Shown: positions 53,802-64,000 of the stretch, in pieces
How positions within the stretch are numbered: position 1 is the first letter of the stretch
Layout of the letters: each line of letters opens with the position of its first letter
Position numbers and translations under genes: made by a program
Source: Paramacrobiotus metropolitanus
Taxonomy: Eukaryota; Tardigrada; Eutardigrada; Parachela; Macrobiotidae
Direction: 5' to 3'
Length of the DNA: 64,000 nucleotides
Assembly (NCBI RefSeq): GCF_019649055.1
Contig: NW_026570266.1
Location: 682,001-746,000, forward strand
The notes under the pieces: generated by a model
Told to the model about the DNA's origin: nothing
Database searches by the model: none
The model's input: the letters and a program-made list of their open reading frames with translations, nothing else

Positions 53802-55368
53802 CCTCATCATCGTTTCGTCAGCTTTTTCGTTCGGCAGTTACGTATGTCACTGTTTCAAAGTCCTAATGTATAGCTTGCTAATACCTGATGTACACTCTGT
53901 ATGATCTGATATGCCTAGCCTTTAACCTGACTGTGTCTGTTTACGCCTACTTAAAGGACTGGTGTACCGTTACTGCAAGGAAGCCATTTCTTCGCAAAAG
54001 TACCAATCATTATGTTGATTCTTTTCTTACCGTTTACCGACTTGCCATCTACCGATACTTTCCTAATAAAGCTACTTCACATGCGCTGCCGGCCGATTTG
54101 GTCTTGACCTTTTTCCGTTCCCTAATTAGCTCTGCCAAATTCATCATGTAACACGTAATATATATCCGGATTATTTATATATCCATAATATATATCCACG
54201 TAATATATATCTGGATTATTTTCTGACTTCGTATCATGGACGTGTGCTCTTTCAATCTGCTAAGTCGTATTCACAATTTCATATTCACGGTAATATTTCA
54301 CGTATTAAAACGGCTACATTAGCAACCGATAGTATCAGTTGTTCAGTTTCTGATTTCTATTGGCAAAGCAATATTTGGCTGTTATTTTAAATCTCGTCCC
54401 CGTGATTACAGATCAATTTTGTCATGAAAAGATGGAAAAAAGTTGCTGTAATTAGCGGTTAAGGAAAGGAATATGAAAGCGCACACAGTACATGCATGCG
54501 GTAAATCATGCATTTTATGGTATGGTTTGACGAGACTCGAAACTACATTTCCCAAATGCTTCATTGCCCATTTAGATATTATTTTATATAAACAAAGATC
54601 GTATAATATTGATGCCAGTATCACGAACAATAAATACGTATATTCAGAATTTTCTTTTGACCTTTAGAACGCACTAGAAAGCATAAGCACCGACAAGTTC
54701 AGCTAGCGCAAACAAAATTCCAAGCAGGCTAACTTACTTAACTTGTCAATAAATGAGTGCGAAGTTGATAAACGTTTAGATGATATTGCGTTTTTGTCGG
54801 AAATAATTGGCTATCATAACACAGACAAACATAACTTTGCCTCGTCACTTTCACTCTTAACGATCGTACTTCCGCGCTTAATATCATCGCACTAGCGCTA
54901 ACACTGATTACTGAATGGGAAAGTTGTTGACAACCAACAACTGCATTTCACATTAAACTCATTCAGAAAAACAAACACTTCTTGGTAAACTTCTTAATTA
55001 TGTTTATGCCTCTGCAAAAAGGAACTATAGACCGCGGACCAAGCAAAATACTGCATGCTTGCTGGTTACCTAAAAAGCGGCGCTATATGAATGAAACAAA
55101 ACGATACAGTATCATGGATGCCCGCAGGATAGTTTACCGTACAATCCCTTACCGTGCCAACAAACAACAGCGAACAAAAAACAATAACAAGTTTTGAGCC
55201 AGCGAGTTAAGTCAACACGGGATTTTTCTACCGAACACGGAAGTTAAGTGTATGAACCGGTCTATAAAGACAACCGAAGGCCCAAGAACTGCAGAAGATT
55301 TCATTCGAGCATCAAACCGATAACTCGCTTCTCGTTTAATTTAAGTCAAGGAAACCTTAGCCTTCATC
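53802..55368. other. Intergenic spacer with a short AT-rich tandem repeat
   Basis: No gene supported. About 54150-54222 contains two units of CACGTAATATATATC(C/T)GGATTATTT about 45 bp apart. Confidence 0.5.
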
Positions 55369-55763
55369 ATGAACGTTTTACGCTGGTGTTTGATCCTTGT
55401 GGTAGCCGCACTCGCACTGGTAAGTGTGACCTTTTGCTTAATTTGACCAATTAATATCTAATAAAATGTTAGAATATCGGATCATTTTTGCAACGTACGT
55501 TGTCTGTTAAGGAAAGATGATACAAACGCGCCACTCGTAGCGGTTATCCAGTAATCAGAATCCTGCCGACACCTTATTGTATTATGTGGCTTTTGCAGTT
55601 TTCACAAACGGAGGCGGCGCGAACGTGCCAGAGTAAGGTCGGCGGAAGTTGCGCCAATACGGAATGCTGCGGAAAGAAGCAAGCGGAACACGGCTACACA
55701 CTCCATTGTGATACTAGCACTCACACCTGCCAGTCTTCCATTACTGTTCACCACCACAAGTGA
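55369..55763 (+). CDS. Small secreted cysteine-rich peptide, six-cysteine knot-like spacing
   Basis: Two exons, 55369-55419 and 55599-55763, joined in phase 0 (GTAAGT donor, GGCTTTTGCAG acceptor); 71 residues. Exon 1 is a signal peptide (MNVLRWCLILVVAALAL). The mature chain has six cysteines as C-x6-C-x4-CC-x12-C-x6-C (RTCQSKVGGSC, NTECC, LHC, HTC) and a His-rich end. The C-C-CC-C-C order is that of inhibitor-cystine-knot and similar disulfide folds, which occur in antimicrobial, regulatory and venom peptides alike; no specific role can be read here. AATAAA at 55971 is a possible polyadenylation signal. Confidence 0.78.
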
Positions 55764-56853
55764 AAGGGCTCGGTGTCTGGATACGACAAGCGCGCCTGTA
55801 ATGAAGCTTACGCAGCCTGTGCTGTCTTTTACTTCCTCTTGCTCTGTAGAAATATATATTTATCAAATATCGAATCAGCCACCAATTTCGGCCACAATAA
55901 CAGTTAAAAATCAATAATTATGTCAAACAATGTTATTGTTAATACGGTGAACAGTGTACCTACAAATTGCAATAAATATCCCCGTTTTGTCGTCGTTTTA
56001 AATAACTCACTGTAGAATAAAAAAGTTTACCTACTTTTGCAAATACTGTACTACACTGTCTACACATAGTCTACACTCTACACAAAGTCCGCCAGAAAAT
56101 CAATGCTCGCTTTTAGTGGTCACTTGCCGCGGAAATCAGTTGCGTTAACTTTTGTAAATAACTTTGATTTAGCATGTTAGAAGTCAGAAACGCGCAAAGA
56201 AGCGACAGCGGCTATTTCTGGAAATGCCACTAGAAAACATTTGTTGGTGACGGAGAGATCAGTACGATAGGAATAATTACCGTAATAATCTATCCTACCG
56301 ACCTACTCAACGACAGAGTATGAGCTGATAATCTCAATGTGGCATAGCTAAGTCTAAGAATCTACGCGAAGCGAGAACTGCATCTTCGACGATATTTTAA
56401 TTAGAAACTCCGAAACTGCCAAAACTCGTAATGAGAGAACTGATCATGCAAAGTACTGCCTCTCACAGACTTATATAGACACGGCGCATCCGTGTAGAAA
56501 AAACCAAAAGTAAATCCGAACACAAAAGAGAAAGTGTAAGAATAATAGAAAGTACGAGTAAAGCCGTCACTTTACGCACACATCACTACTGTACTGCTCT
56601 ATTCCGTCATTGGCTAATGAGGTTTCTACCAAAAATGAAAGCATCGAGCAACCGTTTTTCTTTAGCCCTTCAGTACTTCATTTTCGTAGGCGAAATTAAA
56701 AGCAGGAATACGGGGATGTCGCCGCCGTATCCATAGGCGACCATCGAAAATTTAGCGCAGTTAGCGTGAAAAGAACCGTACCCACGGCAGCGCTACATAT
56801 TACTTCCAAACTTCGGACTCATTTCCAAACTTAGGCTATGCAATTTGTTTACG
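55764..56853. other. Intergenic spacer
   Basis: Presumed 3' UTR of the peptide gene, then sequence without recognisable features. Confidence 0.45.
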
Positions 56854-57093
56854 TTAATCGACAGTATCAGAGCCAGAGTCTGAGTGCGTGTCGGACTCCT
56901 CTGACGCAGATGTGTCCAAATCGGAAATGTTGACTTCTGAACTCGAATCAGAGCCTTCTGGCGTACACGGTTTCGCAACGGGCATTAACAAAGCGAGCGT
57001 CAACATGAGCAAACACTTTGGAGGCAACCTTGTAGCAACATCTTTCTTGACGTCGTCGAGGTTCTTGGGCGTTTCTTTCTTCCACCTACCCAA
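56854..57093 (-). CDS. Possible small ORF or terminal exon with acidic Ser/Asp tail
   Basis: About 79 residues: a basic start, a hydrophobic segment (CLLMLTLALLMPVAKPC), then a Ser/Asp/Glu-rich tail to the stop. No ATG at the start; an AG acceptor (GGGTAG) precedes it, so if real it is an exon. The acidic tail may simply reflect a GACTCTGA-type simple repeat. Not recognised. Confidence 0.25.
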   Translation of the reverse strand: MGRWKKETPKNLDDVKKDVATRLPPKCLLMLTLALLMPVAKPCTPEGSDSSSEVNISDLDTSASEESDTHSDSGSDTVD

Positions 57094-57159
57094 TTTAACT
57101 GTTTACCATAACCGTTAATCTCAGCTTTGCAGCATGTCATACCGGTGCAACTGTTTCAC

Positions 57160-59527
57160 TCACAATTCATAGCACAATGGAATAAATGGCCAGATACCGT
57201 AGTGTTTCTCTCTTAGATCATTTTCTGTTAGGGAGTCCAGCCAGCTTATCATGGCTCTGATCTTATCATCCGGAACTGCGGGACACAACCGCTCTAACGC
57301 TGATTGGAAGGATTCGACTAATGTGGATATTGCTGATTCCGCAAAGTTGTACTGAAAATAGGGAACTGTAATATAGAAGGGGTCCAGACAACAAGCCTGA
57401 GGTCGATGATAGCGCGGCGCATGGCGAATTCGTTGATAAAAAGGGCAAAAATACGAGATCGCCGCTAAACAGAATGAAAGCTTGCTATTAAAGCAGCAGT
57501 TCTTCAGCAACAGGTGGCGGTCACCTTGGCATAATCAGGTGCCGACTGTTTCGTGGCTCGAAACGTTACAAAATCGTCATCCGTGTGCAATATGGGCCAT
57601 TGGTCCGGGAATTCTAGAAGCTCGTGGAACGTCAGTATAGAATTGTCAGCAATGACCAGCCAATCGAGTTTCACGCACAAAAAATGCAAACAGACATTTC
57701 TCCCAGTTACCAATGAGGTAAATGATTTTGGTGTGTTTTGTTACCGTGCTGCACAGCACGTAAATCATGGTAGCGCGGTGCTCACTGAAGTCGGCAAACT
57801 GTTGCAATGAGAACATTTTTAGGGTATCGAGGACGTTCATTGACTGGCGTGGTAAAATCAGACATTGTTGGATTGTTTCAGAAGACAATAAATGGCGAAA
57901 CCATGTACACGTCCTGAAAGCAAAGAGATCAGGACTGCCCAAGAAGGGTGTTGTCAATACGATGTCTATACTGCAGCAAAACAAAATCATGTATATGCGA
58001 GTACAACTCAGCGTTGCGCATTTTTTATAACTGGCTAACTTCGTGTCCCTTGTCAGTAACCGTAACGAATACTCTGACAAGCACCCGCGTGACTGGGTGG
58101 GATGTGGAGTCGCAGTCTCGCTGATAACTGAGGCACGCCGCACGCGTAGCAAATACCATAAGCCGAATCAGATCAGCCAAGTACGTACCTGCGAATCTGA
58201 TGTTGATCAAACACATCCAAAGAGGAAAACACAGCTAGATGCAACTCCGGGAATAGATCACTAAAACGTATTTCATCACGGTTGTCCAGGTCTACAAAAA
58301 AAGTAAAACATCAGAGTGCACTGGAAAATTTTTCGAGGCAGTTACAGGTAATTATTAATTCCGGCATTATACCTAAGTGTTCGAGTTCGACTTCGAGTTG
58401 CAGAAGAGTTGAGGAAGATTTTTGACAACAACACTGTGTGATATATGTAGCGCAATATAATATACTCGTATTCTTTATTACTAACCGTCTGCAGCATGAG
58501 CAGACAAGCACTAAAGTGCATTCATAACTGCAACATTCGCTTTGCAACTGCCGGTGCTATCTCCATAATATTTGGACATTCACGAGATTCCACAATACAC
58601 TATAGACTGTGTACTTCAGTCACCGGAAAACGTTTACTAACCTTCCATGCCCACAACCACGCTGACAAGTTGGTCCAAAATTCTTCCCACAGTGTGCGTG
58701 ATCCGCTTGGACAGTGATGTTGTGAACCGTCTAATAGCGTTGACCGAGTGATCAAAAATGTACCGCTCACTGTGGACTCCGCCACGCCCTTTCGCAACTA
58801 ACACGGCAACACATTCATCCTCAACCCCGAGAAACATTATGTCTTTCGTGACACCACTCGAACATCTCCACATAAATTGACTGTGAAAATGTGGCATGTC
58901 CTTTATGCGCTCGAGTTCATCTGCAATATGGGGAATATCTGACGTAAATTCACAAAAAGGAATCAGCACGCGATGGAAGGAGTCCATGGTCACGGGTGGT
59001 CCCAACGGTCCCGCCCGACGTACACGCTTCAAGGCGGCATCGTTTCCGTCCAACACGCGGTACGCTTTGATCGTTCCATTCGGCAGTTCAACTTCGACAT
59101 TCAGTAACGTAAAATTCAGACAGCCTTTAGCTTCAGCAGAATACACGGATTGCCATGATTCCGAATGCTCCTCATCAGTGCTGACAAGAACATCCATTCC
59201 TTCAACTATTTCAGTGTCATTGATGCAGTACCTTGGTCCTGCCCATACGCCCACCCTGCGCAGCTTTTTCATGGGCACCAACCGCAGTTGCTGCTGCATG
59301 CAGCCGATCTGCACCCTACACTGACCATTTTCCACTCCACAGACATATCCACGGTATACGGTCCTATCGTCGCCCTCAGTGTCGTCCTCAATGTCCACAA
59401 CAAATCGGCTGTAAACATTCGTTAACAGCGGAGTTGTGCATATCCGCGCAAACAAAAAATCCTCCATAATGGGTGGACTATTGGGTGCGACCTTTTTTAC
59501 AAGTTCGTCTGGATGATTAATTTTCAT
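57160..59527 (-). CDS. F-box protein, lineage-specific type (3' exons uncertain)
   Basis: Exon 1 59527-58642 (295 codons, phase 1) from ATG MKINHPDELVKKVAPNSPP. It has a region with VYRGYVCGVENGQCRVQIG that looks like a small beta-rich module, a basic loop KRVRRAGPLGPP, and HFHSQFMWRCSSGV. Exon 2 58291-58189 (phase 2) encodes an F-box core, FSDLFPELHLAVFSSLDVF followed by HQIR. F-box proteins link substrates to SCF ubiquitin ligases. Downstream pieces on the same strand at 58152-57646 (FAFRTCTWFRHLLSSETI), 57713-57504 (ILTFHELLEFPDQW) and 57510-57160 (ITVPYFQYNFAESAISTLVE, stop) look like the rest of the gene, but I could not settle their splice sites; frameshifts are possible. Confidence 0.62.
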
Positions 59528-60744
59528 TCAACATATGGCAAATAATGATTCTTCTTGGAGAGGACATATATTACCACTGACATTCATTTTACAACTTGAC
59601 ATACATCTCTGTTGGAGTGTGCATGCACTGGTGGGTAACTGCATGGAACTCTGGCGTAAATGGAGTGCAAATCCTGCTGCATGCGTGAGTCGTGATTGAC
59701 CAAGAGCAATACACGCTAAGCCAGTAACAGGAATGGACTAGGAAGAAATAAGGGACTACCAATCGATACTATGTGCGTTGCTGCACTATGTGACGATTCC
59801 GATCGATAGCGCAATTGATCATAGTAGGTATGTGGTCAGTTGAACCATCCAAATTTATTGATTTTCTGCATTCTCAGCCTTGTCAATTAAAACAGCGACA
59901 AAAAAGGAGCGCGACAAATGATTGAACCGCTATTATTTAGCCCTGAAATTTTTTAATGATTTAATGCCTTAATTTAATGAACGATTTAATACGGTTTTAA
60001 TTGGAGATTTAACGTTTTCCACCGAATGCGGTCTTGTATGCGTGTATGCGGGTATTTACATATTTATGCGTGTATGCGGGTACGTTCAACATTTATTCAT
60101 TTTCGAGCATATTTTACAACGCAGTAATGTAGTCTGTCTAAAGAAGAAATAAAAAAACCTATAGAACTGTTGGCAATCACCTTCTGGTGTCTAATAGATG
60201 TGCTCGCCGGTTTTTTCATATGATTTGCCGGCTCGTTCAGGTAGCGCAATGATTCGGACTTTAGACACGATCCTGTTCCATTACGAATGACTAAACGTTT
60301 GTTTTCCCTCTAACATAGCAAATATTTTCTCTCAAATACATAATGTTTTCTGCAAACGTTCGATTATGTAGCTCGAAGCTATAGCAAACAGTGTTTATTA
60401 AGCACAGCCTGCACAGGTACATCGTAAATCAGATAACCTGTGCCGTGTGAAAGTCCCTAACTTTCACACGGTCACAGATGTCCGGTGGTTGCTGGGAAAC
60501 CATTAACTGCAGTGCAAGCAAGGAAGTTCTGAGTTGGCGTTGTCGCAAAATCTAGATTGAAAAAGTAGCCAAAATCTGATACTCGTACAACTGTACATGC
60601 AATATTCGTATGTTGGCTAATGTGACTTTAAATACTGCTGTTGCAAGGCGAGCCACAATCGACACTCCACCGGTCGAATAAGAAACAGTACGAGCGTTGT
60701 TCAACACTCAAGAATATCCGAGCCGGTCTTTATCGTTTGCCAGT
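59528..60744. other. Intergenic region with a hairpin
   Basis: Promoter side of both the F-box gene and copy G. Contains a hairpin at 60443-60471 and a TTTAAATA at 60628-60635 about 110 bp before the next ATG. Confidence 0.5.
60443..60471. repeat. Perfect 12-bp stem hairpin
   Basis: CCGTGTGAAAGT (60443-60454) and its complement (60460-60471) around a 5-nt loop; the stem extends 5 bp further outward after a one-base bulge. Confidence 0.75.
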
Positions 60745-61673
60745 ATGGATTGCAAATTTTTTATGGTGTTATTATTGATATCCTGCCTGGGATTTGCATA
60801 TGCCGTAGGCAGCGAAACATGCGACGAACTGCAGGCGAAATGTACGGCGTATAAAAAAGCCGAAAGACCCACCGTAAACAGCTTAGCGACGGTTGTTCCT
60901 GGATCCAGCTCCACATGGCCGGTTACGGAGCAACTACTTCAAGAATACCGGCAACTGGGGGAACAACACTGCCGGTTAGTTTTTTTTTCGGTTAACGCGC
61001 TATGACAAATTCCGAAATATTTTCTGATTGTAGAGAGTTCAACAACACCGGCTACTGCCTGCGAGAATTGTTTAGCCGTTGTCCCGAATCTTACGGTAAC
61101 CACACGACAGGGTCCAGTGAATGGGATGGATGGTATGATGCTGAGATGCAGATTGCCCTGGCCAGAGTTTGTGAAACAACCATCGGACCAGTAAAACTGC
61201 ATCGCGCTGCCAGTCACTGTTTTAAAACTGATGGGACACTGTTCATGCGCTGCTGCTATATTGGACCGGATCACGGACCGGATTACAACAAGCAAATGAA
61301 TGCCACGACTGCCCACCAGAAGCTCTGCCAGTACGTCTCATGCAAAATTGAAAATAATCGTACAGTAATTTGGCACCGATTAAGGTTGGATGTTAAACGT
61401 ACCCTTTTTTCAAGGATACTGTTGCCAGTTATGCTGCTTTTTAAATCCGTTATATTTGTATAAGCTTTATGACTAGTAGACTCTAAATATTTTTAAATAA
61501 TTTGTATACGTTTTGGCATTCTGTATTTTGCTTATGTTTGCTTCAGCCGTATCAAAGAGGTGGCGGAACGCATGAGCGGGTCACCAAGCACCGACCTGGT
61601 AGCAAAATGTGGACAAGATGCGGTGGAGACAATTAGAGCTGCATACCAGCAAATCCACACCGCCCACTGTTAG
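60745..61673 (+). CDS. Secreted cysteine-rich family, copy G (complete, best reference copy)
   Basis: Exons 60745-60974, 61034-61330 and 61547-61673 give 217 residues with two phase-2 introns. Signal peptide MDCKFFMVLLLISCLGFAYA, then CDELQAKC, TWPVTEQLLQEY and HC; exon 2 has NNTGYCLRELFSRCPESYG, DGWYDAEMQIALARVC, TTIGPVKLHRAASHC, RCC and LCQ; exon 3 has EVAERMSG, KCGQDAVETI and a terminal AHC. Twelve cysteines in the mature chain allow six disulfides. N-glycosylation sites occur (N-H-T, N-A-T). Secretion is well supported; molecular function is unknown and I recognise no named domain. Confidence 0.88.
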
Positions 61674-63490
61674 ATAATATCTCGTGATTTGTTTGTTTTG
61701 TCTCATGTATTGTTTGTTATCCCTTTTTCAAACATCACCTCGTAACTTTATATCTCATTAAACACCTACGAGTTTTATCTATTTGTCCTCGGGTACTGTC
61801 AAATTTTAAAAAATTATGGAGGTTCTCATCTAATTTGTTATCCATTTAAAGAATTGGTTCTGAATGGTGAATGCGTAAAAAATGACAACCAGGAATAAGT
61901 TTCCTACGCAGCTGCCGATACTGGTACTGGTACGTTTAGGGCAACCAAGAAGCTTCTTCCTGTAGCGCCGCTTCGGACCCGGTTTATTTAAATAAAACCG
62001 GGCACCGAAACAGGTCGCAATGCTACCTTCTCGAAAAATTTACAAATTTTTTTCAAAGCATTGCAGAGCATCATAGAACTCGGCATTTCCATGGAATTTC
62101 TTTGCTATCAAGTGTCGTGACCTCAAATACATGCTGACTGAACTAATCCAGAACTGAACATACTAGAACTGGCGCTGCTACGCCCCACCTCTCCCAAGTG
62201 AGACACCCACTAACAAAGCCAAAATAGAGCCGAGATACCATAAAAACATAACAAAATTCCATATTGTCAGAATTCAATTCCATATTCCACAAATTAAATT
62301 TGGCAGGCTCTTCACAACATTCATCCTTTCTGGTGGACGGCCTTTTCGGTCGAGGTCACGTTCCTTTCGGTGGCTATACGTCGTGGATATAATCGGTCGG
62401 ATTCACCAACGCCCTTATAGAAAGTCCGATCCCCGCTCGCATTGACTTTCTATCCGCCTCGTTCGATCGCGGGCTAGCATCCCTATCGGCACAGAATGTC
62501 GCAACACAATGTCCGCGCTTTTTACTAGCCGTAAACTTGCCCAAGGCACCATCAGCGTGGATTCCCTCGTCCACATTCTTCCAGGTCACCCACCAGCCGC
62601 TCTCTATGCACGCTCCTTTTCGTCCCTCTCGTCACGGGTGTCACCTTCGGCCTCTCGGCGTCTTTGTTGGCCACCACCAAACACTGGCACCACACTCACA
62701 CTCCTCCGCTGACGACTTCACCGTTCACTACCTCCACGCACAACTGCACTACCACTTTCAGCTTGACGACCACGCCACTGCCATAGATCTGACAACATCT
62801 ACCGCGGGTTCGTGCATCATCTACACGTTTCACATCGCAGCATTTCCTCCTCGACCTCTTTTCCACACCCCCACTCACTACAATCACTACTTCAAACTTT
62901 TGTCACATCTTCACACTTTTATCACAAGTTTCTAAAACGGGATATCTTAATTTTTCGATCATGGGCGTACAGAGAAGCGTGTTATTCTTAAAAACCTGCA
63001 GAAAAATCAGACTACATTGGTATCTGCATGCAGCAGTTGATACTGTAAACTAACTTCTCCTCTCCTTCATTTGTGCGTGATCCTGCTAGAACGTCTTTCC
63101 GTGCTAGAACGAACGAACGAACGATCCGTGCTGATATTTCTGACGAAGCCACCACTAGAATTTGCACTGAAAAAAACAGTTTGATCCTCGAGCTACAGTA
63201 CTGCATAAGATCATCAGACTGTTATGCAGACAACTGCTGTAAATATCTCGTGCTTTAGCCAAATGAGGAAGCCTAATCGATAACTTAATCAATCTTATCG
63301 ACAACTTGATCGAAAATCTGATGCATATCTGCCACTGAACACAGCATAAACACTTTTACAGTTAAATAATACGTGGCCCGGTTGTTTCCCAGTGTTGCGG
63401 CGCACCTTGTCCGACGCACCGTAAAGTAAACAGATTTTTCCACAGCCAGAAAAGCCACGGGCGCCAACCGATTCCAGCCAGTTATCCACA
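61674..63490. other. Intergenic region, weak ORFs only
   Basis: 61980-62020 contains a short imperfect hairpin (CCCGGTTTATTT against AAATAAAACCGGG). Minus 62589-62374 encodes a basic 71-residue frame (TASKKRGHCVATFCADRDAS) with fairly high GC that could be a repeat-derived fragment; I do not recognise it. Overlapping plus frames at 62509-62935 are Thr/His-rich and unsupported. Confidence 0.4.
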
Positions 63491-64000
63491 ATGAATTGCA
63501 CAACTTTTACTGCCGTTTTGCTGATTTCTTGCAGCACGCTGAGTGCGTATGGCGTATTCGGTGAAACCTGCGCGGAACTCAAAGCACGGTGTTTGGAATA
63601 CCAGAGAAATGAAACCTCCAGTGTGATGCAGATACGCTTAGTGGGGAATGTGGAATCCAACCCAGTATGGCCCGTTCCCGAAGCACTTCTTGAAGAATCC
63701 CGCCATCTTGGCGACGCGCATTGCCGGTTTGTTTATCCTGCTGTTTTATGTTACCCATTGTATATACTGAGTGGTACCCGTTGATGTGCATATTGAAAAA
63801 TAAACATGTTACCCATGCGTAATAATACGTATACTGGTCAGTTAAATAAAGAACCGCGAGCTTGTGATCGATTTCAGGCTGATTAACAAAAGCGGCCCTT
63901 GCCGAAAAGAGCTATTAACTCGGTGCCCAGACTCAGCCCCAGAGTATCGCGACAATCGCACCGATGGATGGTACACGGCCGAAATGGTGACGGCCTTTAC
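63491..64000 (+). CDS. Secreted cysteine-rich family, copy H (runs off the window)
   Basis: Exon 1 63491-63726 (phase 2, GTTTGT donor) encodes signal peptide MNCTTFTAVLLISCSTLSAY, CAELKARC, VWPVPEALLEE and AHC. Exon 2 begins at 63878 after an ATTTCAG acceptor: NKSGPCRKELLTRCPDS, DGWYTAEM, then the window ends. Exon 1 is 236 bp, two codons longer than the usual 230, with frame kept. No breaks in the visible part. Confidence 0.85.

Noticed and set aside
55599-55763. Naming the six-cysteine peptide as a toxin
   Set aside because: The cysteine order is shared by many non-toxic secreted peptides, and nothing in the context indicates a venom role.
62509-62935. Overlapping Thr/His/Pro-rich ORFs
   Set aside because: Two frames open over the same CT-rich stretch, as expected from composition alone.
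1-64000. Bacterial features such as operons, CRISPR arrays or Shine-Dalgarno sites
   Set aside because: Spliced genes, LINE/SINE elements and isolated promoters show this is animal nuclear DNA; no regularly spaced short repeats are present.

Overview
This is animal (metazoan) nuclear DNA. Genes are split by GT-AG introns with matching phases, there is one tRNA-Asn, and APE-type LINE, tRNA-SINE, TIR and fold-back relics are scattered throughout. Base composition is AT-rich outside exons. Lineage-specific secreted cysteine-rich families, an F-box family and a TTAGG-rich tract are compatible with an arthropod, tardigrade or other small ecdysozoan, but the species cannot be fixed from the sequence alone.

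Layout. 0.5-4.6 kb: a LINE (ORF1 fragment, endonuclease, reverse transcriptase) sitting inside one arm of a fold-back element with perfect 46-bp terminal inverted repeats. 5.0-5.9 kb: an unrecognised Thr/Ser-rich ORF on the minus strand. 7.8-14.5 kb: a MINDY-1/2 (FAM63) type deubiquitinase gene in six exons, ending in a CAAX-like prenylation box. 15.3-23.2 kb, and again 31.7 and 45.7-64.0 kb: a tandem family of small secreted cysteine-rich proteins. Each has the same three-exon structure (230-bp signal-peptide exon, ~290-bp exon, ~130-bp exon, both introns phase 2). I count about 12 copies: four complete (two of them with an altered cysteine set and one with two extra cysteines), one running off the window end, and seven broken. 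24.0-31.6 and 34.8-44.8 kb: two units of a segmental duplication. Each carries two paralogous four-exon genes (A and B) encoding a protein with two CENP-B/Tc5-transposase-type helix-turn-helix domains and no visible transposase catalytic domain. 32.7-33.2 kb and 55.4-55.8 kb: two further small secreted cysteine-rich genes assembled from spliced exons. 49.7 kb: tRNA-Asn. 57.2-59.5 kb: an F-box gene on the minus strand.

How it fits together. The main story is birth and death of gene families. The segmental duplication copied a secreted-protein gene plus HTH genes A and B. Afterwards unit 1 kept the secreted gene and lost both HTH genes (two nonsense codons; a deleted splice acceptor), while unit 2 kept both HTH genes and has only a broken first exon of the secreted gene. 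Other copies were broken by a SINE insertion with an 8-bp target duplication, by frameshifts and by an inversion. At least four remnants of one retroelement C-terminal domain (9.9, 20.9, 41.1, 49.5 kb) show it has been active here repeatedly.

All splice sites are read by eye from consensus and phase; no transcript data or database searches were available.
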